NCBI RefSeq assembly: GCF_029407905.1
Contig: NC_073627.1
Span: 46,431,001 to 46,495,000 of the forward strand
Length of the DNA stretch: 64,000 nucleotides
Direction of reading: 5' to 3'
Source: Bubalus kerabau
Lineage: Eukaryota > Chordata > Mammalia > Artiodactyla > Bovidae
Every line of letters starts with the position of its first letter. Within the stretch, counting starts at the first letter, position 1. Both the position numbers and the translations under genes were made by a program. The notes beneath the pieces are model-generated. The model searched no databases, was not told where the DNA came from, and saw only the letters and a list, made by a program, of their open reading frames with translations. Shown one piece after another: positions 1 to 11,029 of the stretch.

Positions 1-611
1 ACACAACAGTGAAAAAACAAGTTAAGGCTGTACCATTGCTTGCTTTGAAACTTTCTTTTCTGAACTCCCGTTCCATTCTAGAGTAGCTCCTCCAGGTCAC
101 TGTGATGCTCTCCAAGGAAGAAAACTAACATTAACATACTTGTACTCTCTTCTGTAGTGTTCTTTGCTGTTCATTGAAATCCTTGTTCACCTGCTGTTGA
201 ATCAATAGAAATTTTCCTTTAGAATCAAAATTTAGAAATAAGCTTAGCCAGACACAGTTTACTTTTTGGTTTGCAGCTGTGAATTTTAGTTTTAATTTAA
301 ACCACATATGTATCTCAATCTGTGTTTTTCATGGACTTCCTTGAAAAAGTTCAGGAAGATGATTCATATTGATGCATTTGGAGCAAGATAGGGAAAGTAG
401 TGAGTAGATGATGGGCTGAAAAAAACTGCTGCTTGAAAGACAATTTTTTTTTTTAAAGCAGAAATACTCTCTTGGTTTTAGTATTGAATTTAGCAATTAC
501 ATGTAAATCCTTAGTCTGTAAAGTATCTAAATGGAAATGCTATACATATGTAAGATACATGGTCAGCCTTAGGCCATTTAAGTTAAGATGCTAACAGTGT
601 TATTTATGGGG

Positions 612-695
612 GTGGTTTAGTTGCTAAGTTGTGTCCAACTTTTGCAGCCTGGTGGACTGTAGCCTGCCAGGCTCCTTTATCCATGGGATTTCCCA
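612..695 (-). mobile_element. Bov-tA/Bov-A SINE fragment
   Basis: Contains the Bov-A landmarks in reverse orientation: the 'gttgctaagt' start, the degraded 'gtccaac' and the 'gactgtagcctgccaggctc' segment ending in 'atgggatttcccag'. It is truncated on both sides. Confidence 0.8.
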
Positions 696-969
696 GGTAA
701 GAATAAAGCCTTCATTTCTGAGAAAGGTATATTTCTTAAAGAAAATAGTACCAAAAGCTTTAGGCCAGATACCATATATACATGATATTTTCCCCACGTT
801 TAAGAATACTAGAAAGAGTTATACTTATTTGAAATATGTAATTTCAGTTAATTACATTAAAGGCTTGTATCCTGGGGGGAAATGAGTGAAACATTACTTT
901 TTGAGATTTAATGTATCTTGACAGCTGCTTAGCCTAAATGTAAATGCTAGATAAACAGTGTGACCAAGA

Positions 970-1090
970 CTTTTATTTTTTGGCCCCACTGTGCAGCATG
1001 TGGGATCTTAGTTCCCTGATTAGGGATCAAACTCATGCTCCCTGCATTGGAAGCATGGTGTCTTAGCCACTGGACCACCAGGGAAGTCCC
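970..1090 (-). mobile_element. ART2/CHR-type tRNA-Glu SINE fragment
   Basis: Shows the reverse complement of the tRNA-derived SINE head: 'cttagttccctgattaggga' (box B region), then 'ccactggaccaccagggaag' at the end. The T-rich start at 972 corresponds to the A tail. Confidence 0.8.
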
Positions 1091-1157
1091 AGGACTGTTT
1101 TAATACTGGTCCGATACACAGATTTATCAGAAATAATTCTGTTGTATTTTTAAGATG

Positions 1158-1392
1158 GTTCAGTTCAGTCGCTCAGTTGTGTCTGACTCTGCGACCCCAT
1201 GGACTGCAGCATGCCAGGCTTCCCTGTCCATCACCAACTCCAGAGCTTGCTCAAACTCATGTTCATTGAGTGAGTGATTCCATCCAGCCATCTCATCCTC
1301 TGTTGTCCCCTTGTCCTCCTGTCTTCAGTCTTTCCCAGCATCAGGGTCTTTTCCAATGAGTCAGTTCTTTGCATCAGGTGGCCAAAGTATTG
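1158..1392 (-). mobile_element. BovB LINE 3' end
   Basis: A 5'-truncated BovB in reverse orientation. It begins with the tail pentamer 'ttcagttcag' and continues through the 3' coding end ('catctcatcctctgttgtcc' region) to 'ggccaaagtattgta', where it is cut off. Confidence 0.85.
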
Positions 1393-2204
1393 TACTTAAG
1401 TGGTTAACTAAGGGAAATAGGAAAAGAAAAGAAAAAGGAACATTGTCTGTCTCGTATTGTTTCTCTGTCACTTGAGTACATTTTATTGCTGTCAGTGTCG
1501 GTCCCTGCACCACACAGCAGCAATGTCATTCACTGAGGCTCCCAAATACTTGTGAGTGGTGCCAGCAGTCTGCTGGCTTAACCTGTACTGTACTCTAGAG
1601 GTGAAATGGATCTTTTCTTGGCCCATTCAGAATTTGGATTCTGAGCCAACAAGGTTTTAACACTAACTAGTTGCTTAATGCCTATTGACTGCTTAGATCA
1701 GAAAACCTAGGCTGTCTATAAATAATAAAATGTTTATTTGCAAAGAAAGCCAAAGTATTTTTAAGTATCTTCTTTACCTTAATTATTGAGCATATTGAAT
1801 ACTATTCAGGCCAAATTAAAAGTCAAATACCATTCTTTAAACAGCCTTTAAAACTAAGCAACCACACAAAGCTTAGTTTTTCAGGTTATAACTTTTCATA
1901 ATCTATTTCATTGGCCAGAATTTGCGTTTAGCTAGATTTGCATTAGTATGCTTGACATGTGTCCTTGTTATAGTATGAGGAATGAGCCTTATTAACCTTT
2001 TATCCAAATCATGTATCTACATTAAAAGTACACAGGGTAGTCTTAGTTTTAGTGGCCTTGTTTTAAATTAAACTGAGATATATTGGTCTTCTGGTCAAAT
2101 TAATTAAGAAAGGGGAACTGTTTTCCTCTTTTTAAATAAATCTGGTAGCTCTTTTTTATCTTAACTGCTTAGTTTATCATCAAAACCTCTGCCAAACTAG
2201 CTCA

Positions 2205-2680
2205 AGCTTTGGTTGGCTCTGGCCTAGGCTTTTGTAACATCTCCTTAACTGGTGTCCCTGCTTCTAATTTCGTCCATTCTCCATGTAGCAGACAAGAGTC
2301 ATCTTTAAAAAATATCTCAGATCCTGTTACCCAGGTTAAAAATTCTCTGATGATTTCTACTTTCACTTAGAATAAAGGCCATTACACTTTTTAAAGCAGG
2401 CCTAACGAAGTCTTTCACAATCTGGCCCTTGCTTTGCTCTTGTACTACTCTCTCCTGTAGTTTGCTTTCTCTGCAGGAATGCTCTGACCCAGGCATTATT
2501 CCTCCTCCCTTGCATACGTGTTCACTTTTTGTTGTTGCTGTTGTTGCTTGGGCTGGAAGGTAAGCTTCATAAAGACCGTGGATTTGTCTTGTTTATTGCC
2601 ATTTCCCCGGGGCCTAGAATAGGCCTGGCACAAAGTAGGCACTCACATAGTTGTTGAAAGAATGATAGAGTTCAAGCTAG
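2205..2680 (+). mobile_element. L2 LINE 3' end
   Basis: Diverged but follows L2 order: 'ctccttaactggtgtccctg', 'ccattctccatgtagcagac', 'cacaatctggcccttgcttt', and the typical L2 end 'gcctggcacaaagtaggcac' followed by a GTTGAA-AGAATGA-like tail. Ancient and non-functional. Confidence 0.75.
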
Positions 2681-3207
2681 TTTATTTAGACTCTGTTTCC
2701 TAAACCACTCCTCTTAGTCATAAAAATGTGATCATTCTCCTTTCTTAAAATCAAATCTGCTGTGGTTATTGTTAGGATTTGAAGGGGCGCATTCATCCAG
2801 TCTCTTGTTCCATGTTCTTAGTCTTATTTTGTTGGGGGAGATTCCTGTGTTCTGGCAATGCCATGTCTAGTTCATGTCTTGGCTGCCAGGAATTGTAGTC
2901 CTTGCCAAAAGAGGTCAGCTTCTCCTTGAACCAGCAGAGGCCATTTAGAGGTTTGAAGTAGTTAGAGAAAGATTCTTTAGGAATAAGAGTCAAAGAGACT
3001 TCAGGAATAAGCTAGTATTTATTTTAGAGAAAGACTTTCAGCGATCCTTTTTAAAACCACATTGCTCACCATTCTGTTCGTTGTTAGAATGACATTTACA
3101 GATTAAACTGCTCCAGTTTTAATTATACTGTGTCTGGATGATAGATACTCAATGCAGTATGGTGCCTACTATCATCTGGGTGATTGGCCACAGAAAGTCC
3201 AGTCTGC

Positions 3208-4461
3208 TAGGTTGGTGCAAATGTAATTGGGGTTTCGGACAGTGAATTTTAAATCATTATAGCTAGGCTCAACCACATCTTTATTAATCAAAATAGGAAC
3301 CATTACAATCAACACATTTTTGCCAATGAGAAATAAGTTGATTTATTCCTGAAGCATAAAAATCCATGCTTTGGGATTCAGCAAACTCTTGGAAAGCATT
3401 TTCTGCCTCCTGCTGGTTGTGAAAGTGTTTTCCCTGCAAAAGGTTGTCGAGATGCTTGAAAAAGAGGTAGTAGTTTGGCGAGAGGTCAGGTGAATATGGT
3501 GGATAAGGCAAAGCTTCGTAGCCCAGTTCGTTCAACTTTTAAATACAGTATTGGTCGTGCGACGTGCAGTCAGGTGTTGTCATGAAGAATTGGGCCCTTT
3601 CAGTTGACCGGTGCTGGCTGCAGGTGCTGTGGTTTTCGGTGCGTCTCATTGGTTTGCTGAGCGTACTTCTCCATTGTAATGGTTTTGCAGGGATCCAGAA
3701 AGCTATCGTGGGTCGGATGGGCAGCTGACCACCCAACAGTGACCGTGACCTTTTTCTGATGCAACTTTGGCTTTGTGCAGTGCTTTGGAGCTGCTTCTTG
3801 GTCCAGCCACTGAGCTGGTCATCGCAGGTTGTTATAGACAATCCACTTTTTGTTGCATGTCACAATCTGATTATTGGTTTGTTATTGTGTAGAATAAGAG
3901 AAGACAACACTTCAGAATGACAATTTTTTGATTTGTGGTCAGCTCATGGGATACCCACTTACTGAGTTTTTTCACCTTTCCAATTTGCCTCAAATGCGGA
4001 ATGACCATAGATTGGTCCATGTTGAGTTCTTCAGCAGCTTCTCATGTAGTCATAAAAGGATCAGCTTCAATGATATTCTCAATTGGTTGTCAACTTCTGA
4101 TGGCTGGCCACTGCGCTCATCTTCAAGGCTCTCATTTCTGTTGCAAATCTTCTTCAACCACCACTGCGCTGTATGTTCGTTAGCAGCTTCTGGGCCAAAT
4201 GTGTTGATGTTGTGAGTTGTCTCCACTGTTTTACGACCCATTTTGAACTTGAATAAGATAATCGCTTTTTGTCTAACATTATTTCCCTAGTCTAAAATAA
4301 ATATAAAATAAACAGCAAGTAATTAGTCATTAGCAAAAACTCATAAAGCGAGAAATGTGCATTAAAATGGTGTATAACATAACCACATTTAAGAATATAT
4401 TCCAGTATCAAATGGCAGAATTCTACAGTGCAAAACCGCAATTACTTTTGCACCAACCTAA
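3208..4461 (-). mobile_element. near full-length mariner element (Hsmar1-like), transposase decayed
   Basis: Terminal inverted repeats are visible: 'aggttggtgcaaatgtaatt' on the left and 'aattacttttgcaccaacct' on the right, flanked by TA. Length (about 1.25 kb) is close to that of complete mariners of this class. The minus strand holds transposase pieces in order: an N-terminal piece at 4241-4050 (ANEHTAQWWLKKICNRNESL, helix-turn-helix region), a middle part out of frame, and an 83-residue C-terminal piece at 3535-3284 with the YSPDLSPNYY motif that carries the last catalytic Asp. The HDNxRxH motif, which carries the second catalytic Asp, is still readable near 3568-3585, but its Arg codon is now TGA, as expected from CpG decay. 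The terminal residues (QKCVDCNGSYFD) are well preserved. The element is dead and lies in RHOT1 intron 1. Confidence 0.92.
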
Positions 4462-5472
4462 TACGTAGTCTGTTTTGTTTATATAGAGTCTCTTCTATAT
4501 CCTCCTTATGCATGTACTGAGACTTGTTTTCTGCTGTCTTTTCTGCTCTTCTGGCGCCAGTTGGGCACTAGTGTTGATGGAGTTTGAAGGAGAGGGATAG
4601 ACCACGGCATTTGTCCTGCAGCTGACATTGTCTGCATATATGGTCAATAAAATTTTCTTTTGGAACAGTACTCAGCTATTTCCCCAAATGCTAAAGTTTT
4701 GCAGTTTAAAATACAACTTCATCCGTCACTCTCCTCCTCCCTTTTTATTCTAATTACAATAATTTAGGAAGAGCCAACAAGGCTTCTTAATAAAGAAGCA
4801 GATAAAAATGAGTAGATCCCTTTGCTACTTGAAGCATGGGGTGTTTGTTATCAAGAAGAATTTCCCAAAATGGCCGGTAGGATGGTAATTGGAACCAGAG
4901 AATGTTATTTCCGCTTCATGAATATTAAGAATTTGCTGTCATTTAGAACTGGATGTTCAAAAGCTTTGATGAAAAGACAAAGAAATTTTTAGCCTGGATA
5001 AATCTAGATAATTTACTCTATAGTGATGAATTATGCTTCCCATGGATGACCTACTTAGAAGCATGGAGTTTCAGACTGAACTGTAGCATGTTGTGTTGAA
5101 CCGAATCAGAAGGCCTTCTGTCCTTGGGAATAATTGTGGCCATGCTTGTAATTTTCGTAGATCACTTTAAGATTTGTCAGGCAAAACAGAGGAAGTAGAG
5201 ACCATCAGATGGCTGGCTAACAAAGGATAATTTTTTGTCCTCCATATCAATACTTATATTGTATATAATTAAATTTAATTCTAGTTATTGTTATAAAACT
5301 GTACTATATAACATATTTATAATATATATTGTATTTATATTAAATTTTAATTGATATAATAACCAGAGAAGAGCTTGGAATATTGTTCCTTTATGGAAAT
5401 AATTTTTATTTTTTGGAGTAGTTAAAACTACATAGTGCTTATACTCATCTGACATTGTCATAGGGACTTTGT

Positions 5473-5561
5473 GTTTTTTTGGCCTTGACCAGGGATTGAA
5501 CCGGCACCCTTAGCAGTGAAAGCATGGAGTCCTAACCACTGGACCCCCCCAGGGAATTCCC
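5473..5561 (-). mobile_element. ART2/CHR-type SINE fragment with target-site duplication
   Basis: Carries 'ccagggattgaaccggcacc' and 'cctaaccactggacccccca', the reverse of the tRNA-derived head. Near-identical flanks 'catagggacttt' and 'cataagggactttt' look like the target-site duplication. Confidence 0.75.
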
Positions 5562-6816
5562 ATAAGGGACTTTTTTGATCATAGGCTTGTTTATAAATTG
5601 CTTTAAATTTCTAATAATCTAAAATATTTTTCCTTATCTTCAAGGCATTCATTTATTTCTCAATTAAAATTAGCTTGAAAGTGGCCTATTTTAACTTTAA
5701 ACCTGCTGCTTTATTATTTCTTGGATCGTCTCACTCAAGGTTAGGTGGGTAGACCTTAAGAGAAGCAAAACAGCCCTAGTTTAGCTTCTCCAAAGCATTT
5801 TGAAACTAAATCATATCTGTGTAACCCTTCATTAGTTAAAGCAGCTATTATCTCACTGCTCCTCCAAATGGAAACCCAAAACGGTACTAGTAAAAACATG
5901 CCTGCATATTTGCTTCCCAGTTCACTGTACTGTCTCTCTCACTCTCTCTTGCTGTTATTTCGAACTTGTTTTAAAAAAGGAAATCACTCTTGGATTTTTA
6001 TGTGGAAGAGATTCATGTTCTTTGATTTGTTTTTTTTTAAAGGTCTTTTATTAGACAATTACTTCAGAAACTAGATAGGATTGTTTTACTCTAGTGAGTG
6101 CTACACTAACTCGGATTCCTCAACAGATGAGGCAGAATACGAATGAGTAAGCAGAATATCACAGTCTGAAAGATAGTATCGACACAAATTTATTCCTACT
6201 GGTTGGTACCGCTCTCCTAAGTCTGTATGATCAAGCGTAAGTTACGTTTTTAAATTGTTGCTGTCTTTGCAAGGCCTCCTCTCGCCCAAGCTGTTTCCTT
6301 CCCTGCCTCTGAGGCCTGCCCTGTTGGAACAGACATGGTGGCAGGGCTGTGCTTTTGCAGGAGTCGCTGCAGAGAGCCGGAACTGCCCTGAAGAGCTGAG
6401 CGGTGAAAGATTCTGATTTTCTTCAAAATAGTGATCTTTCTCTTCTCAAAATATCACTGGAGATACAAAGGGTCCTTGGGGAAAGCAGAAAGGGACTATG
6501 ACTAAAAAAGCGTTGTTCTAAGAAGAGCGGTAAGAGTGGATGCACTTTAAAGGTTATGGTGGAGGGGAACTTTAAGGTACCATGGAGCACCTGATGAAGA
6601 CCTGCATTTTGCTAAGGGAACCTGAGTGATGGTGATTAAGGCGAAATAAGCCCTTAGCTGTTTTAGAAACTACTAGGCATTTTGATATTGTTAATCGACA
6701 TAATTTTCAACATTTTGTTTAACATTTTGAGTTGAGGATTCAAGGGTAGGTTTCTTCTGAAACTGGTGAGGGCCTTAGAATGGTAGGATACAAATAAAAT
6801 TTTTTAAAGATAATGA

Positions 6817-6894
6817 GTTGGCCAAAAAAGTTCGTTCGGGTTTTTCTGTACAACCTTCTGGGAAAATCCAAATGAACTTTTTGGCCAAGCCAAT
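6817..6894. mobile_element. short palindromic mariner-type MITE
   Basis: About 78 bp that folds on itself: 'ttggccaaaaaagttcgttc' on the left pairs with 'aatgaactttttggccaagc' on the right. Ends are 'ttggccaa' inverted repeats. No coding capacity. Similar short mariner-derived palindromes are common in ruminant genomes (family knowledge). Confidence 0.75.
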
Positions 6895-7068
6895 AATTCT
6901 AATAAGGGGATTATGAGAAGAATCAAGACATTAAAGTAGGCAGACCTCTCAAGACCCAAGAGTGAGACTTGTTTTCGTGACCAAGGAGTATCTGAGTTAT
7001 TGAGGATCTGATTCATTTTTTTTCCCATTCCTAACATAGTAGATCAAGGATAACATTGTAGACCTGTG

Positions 7069-7292
7069 CAGCTGACCTTTGAACAGTGCAGGTTGTAGCT
7101 GCACAGATCCACTTATCTGAGGATCTTTTTCAATAGTAAATACTACAGTGCTCCACAGTCCACAGCTGGTTGAATCCAGGGATGAGGATACAGAAGAATT
7201 GCTGATGCAGAAGGTCGACTCTAAGTTATACTAGGGTTTTCAGCTGTGCATGTGTCAGCATCCCTTACCCCTGGTTGTTCAAGGGTCAGCTG
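7069..7292 (+). mobile_element. Tigger/pogo-like MITE, copy 1
   Basis: Starts 'cagctgacctttgaacagtg' and ends 'tgttcaagggtcagctg', a terminal inverted repeat of about 17 bp. The interior has 'ggatctttttcaatagtaaa' and 'ctaagttatactagggtttt', matching a common DNA-transposon MITE of placental mammals; the exact family name is uncertain. Confidence 0.7.
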
Positions 7293-7521
7293 TCTGTGAT
7301 GCCCAGGAGAGTTCTTCAGAATGGAAGAGTTTCTGGGGACCTCTGTGCTGGCTGTAGTTGTTGGGTTTAGGAGACCAGGGAAAAGCAGGCATCTCTGTTG
7401 GGGCCAGAGAGGGCCTGAAGTTCAAAGGTCACAGGTATTGTATAGGCATTGGATCTTCTAAAAGGTTTGGTAAATATCTGGAGTAAGAAGAGGGTGGCTT
7501 GGCTCATTTAAAGATAACCTT

Positions 7522-7550
7522 TTGTTGTCGTTTAGTCGCTAAGTTGTGTC
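7522..7550 (-). mobile_element. Bov-A SINE stub
   Basis: Only the 'gttgtcgtttagtcgctaag' start of a reverse-oriented Bov-tA/Bov-A remains; it abuts the second MITE copy directly at 7551. Confidence 0.55.
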
Positions 7551-7764
7551 CAGTTGACCTTTGAACAATACAGGGGTTAGGGGCATCGACCCTCTGCAGT
7601 TGAAAATCTGCATGTAACCAGCCCTCTGTTTACTGTGTTCCTCTGAGTCTGTGATTCCACATCACAAATCTGTAGATTGTGTAGTACTGTGGTGTTTGCT
7701 ATTGAAAAGAAGTCTATCAAGGTGGACCCGCACAGTCCATACCTGTGTTGTTCAAGGGTCAGCT
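7551..7764 (-). mobile_element. Tigger/pogo-like MITE, copy 2 (inverted)
   Basis: Starts 'cagttgacctttgaacaata' and ends 'ttgttcaagggtcagctt'. Interior landmarks ('gtgtagtactgtggtgtttg', 'attgaaaagaa') run in the opposite order to copy 1, so the two copies are inverted relative to each other about 260 bp apart. Confidence 0.7.
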
Positions 7765-8194
7765 TGATTTTACCTCCATTGTGAATAATCATGTGGAATT
7801 AGGTTGGAGACTATACATGTGGAGATGAGTACAGACTTGAGCTGGCTGAAGGTTTGGAGTTGCTGGAACCCTAAACAAGGTCGTGATGAAAGGAGTCATT
7901 TAAGTTATGAAATGCTGAATGTGAGTCATCAAGTACTAGAAATTCTTGGACCCCATATTGGCTCCATGAGTCGCTCTGTGTTCTTACAGGTAGATGAATG
8001 TTTTTGTCAGATCACAGTCCCATACACAGTTAAAATAGGTAACATGCAATTTGGAGATCTGTCTCCCATTTTGAGGATACTGCAGGATAAGTTACCATTA
8101 ATGTAACGTGCCCTTTGTCTGTTATAGGCCTGTTTTCTAGCTGTGCTACATGCTGGTTTAGATAAATCATAAAATATAAACATTAATAGCATCT

Positions 8195-8310
8195 AATCCA
8201 TTTTTTTTTTTAACTGATGGGAAAATGGTGGCCCAGAGAAAGTCAGTGACAACTCCGGGTCATGCTGTTAATGGCAAAGCCGGTTCCAAAATCCTGCTCC
8301 AGTGCTTGCT
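8195..8310 (+). mobile_element. MIR SINE
   Basis: The MIR core is readable: 'gatgggaaaatggtggccca', 'gagaaagtcagtgacaactc', then 'atggcaaagccggttccaaa'. Old and diverged. Confidence 0.65.
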
Positions 8311-8349
8311 TAACTCCTTTAATTCAAACTCCTCCTCAACACAACTACT

Positions 8350-8560
8350 ACCGTTTTGCGTATTTAATGAGTGCCAGGTATTGTCCCAAACGTTATGCAT
8401 CTGTCATCTTAATTAATCCTTTTACCACTTCTGTAAAGCTGTTCAGTATTATATTTTATAGATGAACGAAGTGAGGCTTTGTGGCTCGCCTGAGGAAACA
8501 CAGCTTTTAAGTGCTGACACCGAGATTGCAGTCCAGTTCTGTCTCATTCCAAAGCCTATA
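8350..8560 (+). mobile_element. MIR SINE, second copy
   Basis: Contains 'gagtgccaggtattgtccca', a 'catcttaattaatcctttta' segment and 'gaagtgaggctttgtggctc', the order seen in MIR. Lies just downstream of another MIR in the same orientation. Confidence 0.65.
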
Positions 8561-9574
8561 TTCTTTTTTTTTTTTTTTTTGGTGAAATGTTTGCATAAAA
8601 TGTTAAAAGATTCATCTAACAAATACCCATCACCTGGCTTAATAAATCATTACCAATCAGTTGAAGCTCCCTTCTCATTGTATTTCCCTCCCTTTCCCTC
8701 AAAGGTAACCAACCACTTTCTTGAAATTCAAATATGTGCTCTTAGCCGCTGTGCTCCATTTTACTAAGTGCATTTGCTAGGAGCTACAGATTGACCACTG
8801 AGCAAGGAAAACGTGTTCCCTGCCCTTGTGGAGTTTCCTGTGGGTGATAGCGAAATACTTGTTTCTTAGTCTTTCTGGAGATATTCATTAGCTGGTGGGA
8901 CACGTCAGGTTTTTGCCAAGGAGGTCTAGGAGATCCTTCAGGAGACCATGGATGATGTGCTGGAAGGTTGCTTAGATGTCTTTACTGATTTTTTTTTTTT
9001 TTTTTTTTCCTTCTAGGGAGCTTGTTTTGTGAGCTTTTTGATTTCCTGCTACATTTATAGAGAGACTTCTGGGAGGAGAAAATATTCATTTTTCTTCCTG
9101 CTCTTCCTTATCTTCCCTTCCCTTTTTAAAACAGAATGATTGAACATAGCACTCGATCCATACTTATTTTATGGCAGTTTTATCTGTTGTTTTATACATT
9201 TTCCATATTATCCCCCAGAGTATCTAAGACTAAACTTTATTAGAAGACAACTAGGTAAATACCAAATAAACTGGTTAGGAGTCTGCAGAGGAAAGATGGG
9301 TCATTAGAAGCATAATACTCTGTGTTCTTCTAGTGTCTTTCCTAGTTTGGTTCCAGCAGGGCACAGCTATGTCTGAGTGGAACTTGTACTCTTGGATAGA
9401 AATTCTGTTAACAGTGTTTCTCAGTTTTTTGAGCCATCCTTTCTTTTTAGAAATGCAAAACCATCATGCTGTCTACATTCTGACAATTTTCTGAAACTAC
9501 CTGGGTGTCTTACAGTTGAATTCAATTTTGACACTAACTACCCCGGATTAGCCTCAGATCCTACAGATTAAGGG

Positions 9575-10240
9575 GCAAGATCCCCAACAAGATCCACCTT
9601 TACTTTTTAGTTTCTATATGCCAGTGGGGTCTCCAGACTATCCACACTTCTTTCTGGCTGACTACAATTAGGGGCTTCCCACAACCCCTTGGGTTCAGTA
9701 ATTCACTAGAATGACTCACAGAACTCAGGAGAGTGCAGTGCTTAAGATTACACAGATGAACAGCCAGATGAAGAGGTACCTGGGGGAAGGTCCGGAAGGG
9801 TCCTGAGCTCAGGACCTGCTGTTCCTGTGGAGTCAGGGTGCACCACCTTTATGGTCCATCAGTGTGTTCACCAGCCAGGAAGATCCCCAGAGCTTTGATA
9901 TGTCCAGAGTCTTCATATAGGGCTTCATTAGGTAGCCCCTTCATTGAACTCAGTCTCTAGCACCCCACCCCTACTTCTCCAGAGGTTTTGGGGTGGGGCT
10001 GAAGGTTCCAACCCCCTCATCACATGGTGGTTTTTTCTGGCAGCTGACCCCTATGCTGAAAGCTGTCTAGGCCCTCCCTTCCCCTTTAATAAGTCACCTC
10101 ATTAGGATTACTTGAAGCATGGTTGAAAGAGACTATAACAAAGGACACTGGTTTCACTCAGGAAATTCCAAGGGATTTTGAAGCTGTGCCAGGAACTAGG
10201 CATAAAGACCAGATGTATTCTTTATTGTATCACATCCTCC
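9575..10240. mobile_element. LTR-like remnant (ERVL/MaLR class probable)
   Basis: A roughly 650-bp diverged non-coding block containing 'aatgactcacagaactcagg', 'gttttggggtggggctgaag', 'aagtcacctcattaggatta' and 'aggaaattccaagggatttt'. These phrases are typical of an old mammalian LTR, seen here as a solitary unit with no internal retroviral genes nearby. The family assignment is from memory of consensus wording and uncertain. Confidence 0.45.
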
Positions 10241-10261
10241 TTTGCTAGTTGTGATTTTGGG

Positions 10262-10535
10262 ATTTTGCTGGTGGGCCAGTGGTTAAGAACCACCTGCCAA
10301 TGCAGGAGACACGGGTTCGATCCCTAGTCTGGGAAGATCCCACACGTTGTGGGGCAGCTAAGCCCACGCAGCACAGTTACTGAGCCCGTGCTCTGGAACC
10401 TGGGAGCCACAACTGCTGAAGCCCTAGAGCCTGCGCTCCACAACAGGAGAAGCCACTGCAAAGAAGTCCACACAGCGCAACTGGAGAAAGCCCACGTGCA
10501 GCAGTGAAGACCCAATGCAGCCAAAAATAAATGGA
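10262..10535 (+). mobile_element. CHR-2-type tRNA-Glu SINE
   Basis: Begins with a tRNA-derived head whose box B reads 'gggttcgatccctagtctgg', continues through 'agatcccacacgttgtgggg', a 'agcccacgcagcac' stretch and an A-rich tail ('ccaaaaataaatggataaa'). It is a SINE and not a tRNA gene: no cloverleaf 3' half follows box B. Confidence 0.8.
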
Positions 10536-11029
10536 TAAAAAACAGTTATTATTTCAACGTTAATGTTTTTTCTGAAAACGAGTTGAACAAAGTAACTTTG
10601 GAATTGTTTTTGATTGCCTCAGCAGTTTCCTATTCACAGCTCTTCAGTTGCTCTTAAGAAAAGCTGTGAATGGGAGAGTTCCAGGAGCTCCCAAGGGTAG
10701 GCCTGATTTCCAAAAGAGCAGTGCTGAAGCTACAGAAATACCATTGTGTTTGGGGCAAGGTGAGATCAAGTTACGTACCTCAGTCTAGTTGATGTGCTAC
10801 AGGTTCTTCTCTCCTTTTCAGTGTAAAATTAGAAAACTCCATTCAGTGTTTTCAAATATCTGGTTATTGTGTTAATGCAGACTCATAGATGTTAAGTGTA
10901 TATTAGTACTTTCTGTTCATAACAGTCTGTGAAATGGCTTAGGAGTAGTTCAGAGGAGGAGAGAGAAGGCTTCAATAGCCCCCGGATATCAGATCCCACA
11001 AATTGTGAGGTAGAATTTGAGGTGTCCTT

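Noticed and set aside
7804..8106. 100-codon plus-strand open frame
   Set aside because: No recognisable domain and no codon-like pattern; expected by chance in a window of this size.
10313..10330. tRNA box B-like sequence 'gggttcgatccc' (also at 60530)
   Set aside because: These are the tRNA-derived heads of SINEs; no complete cloverleaf is present.
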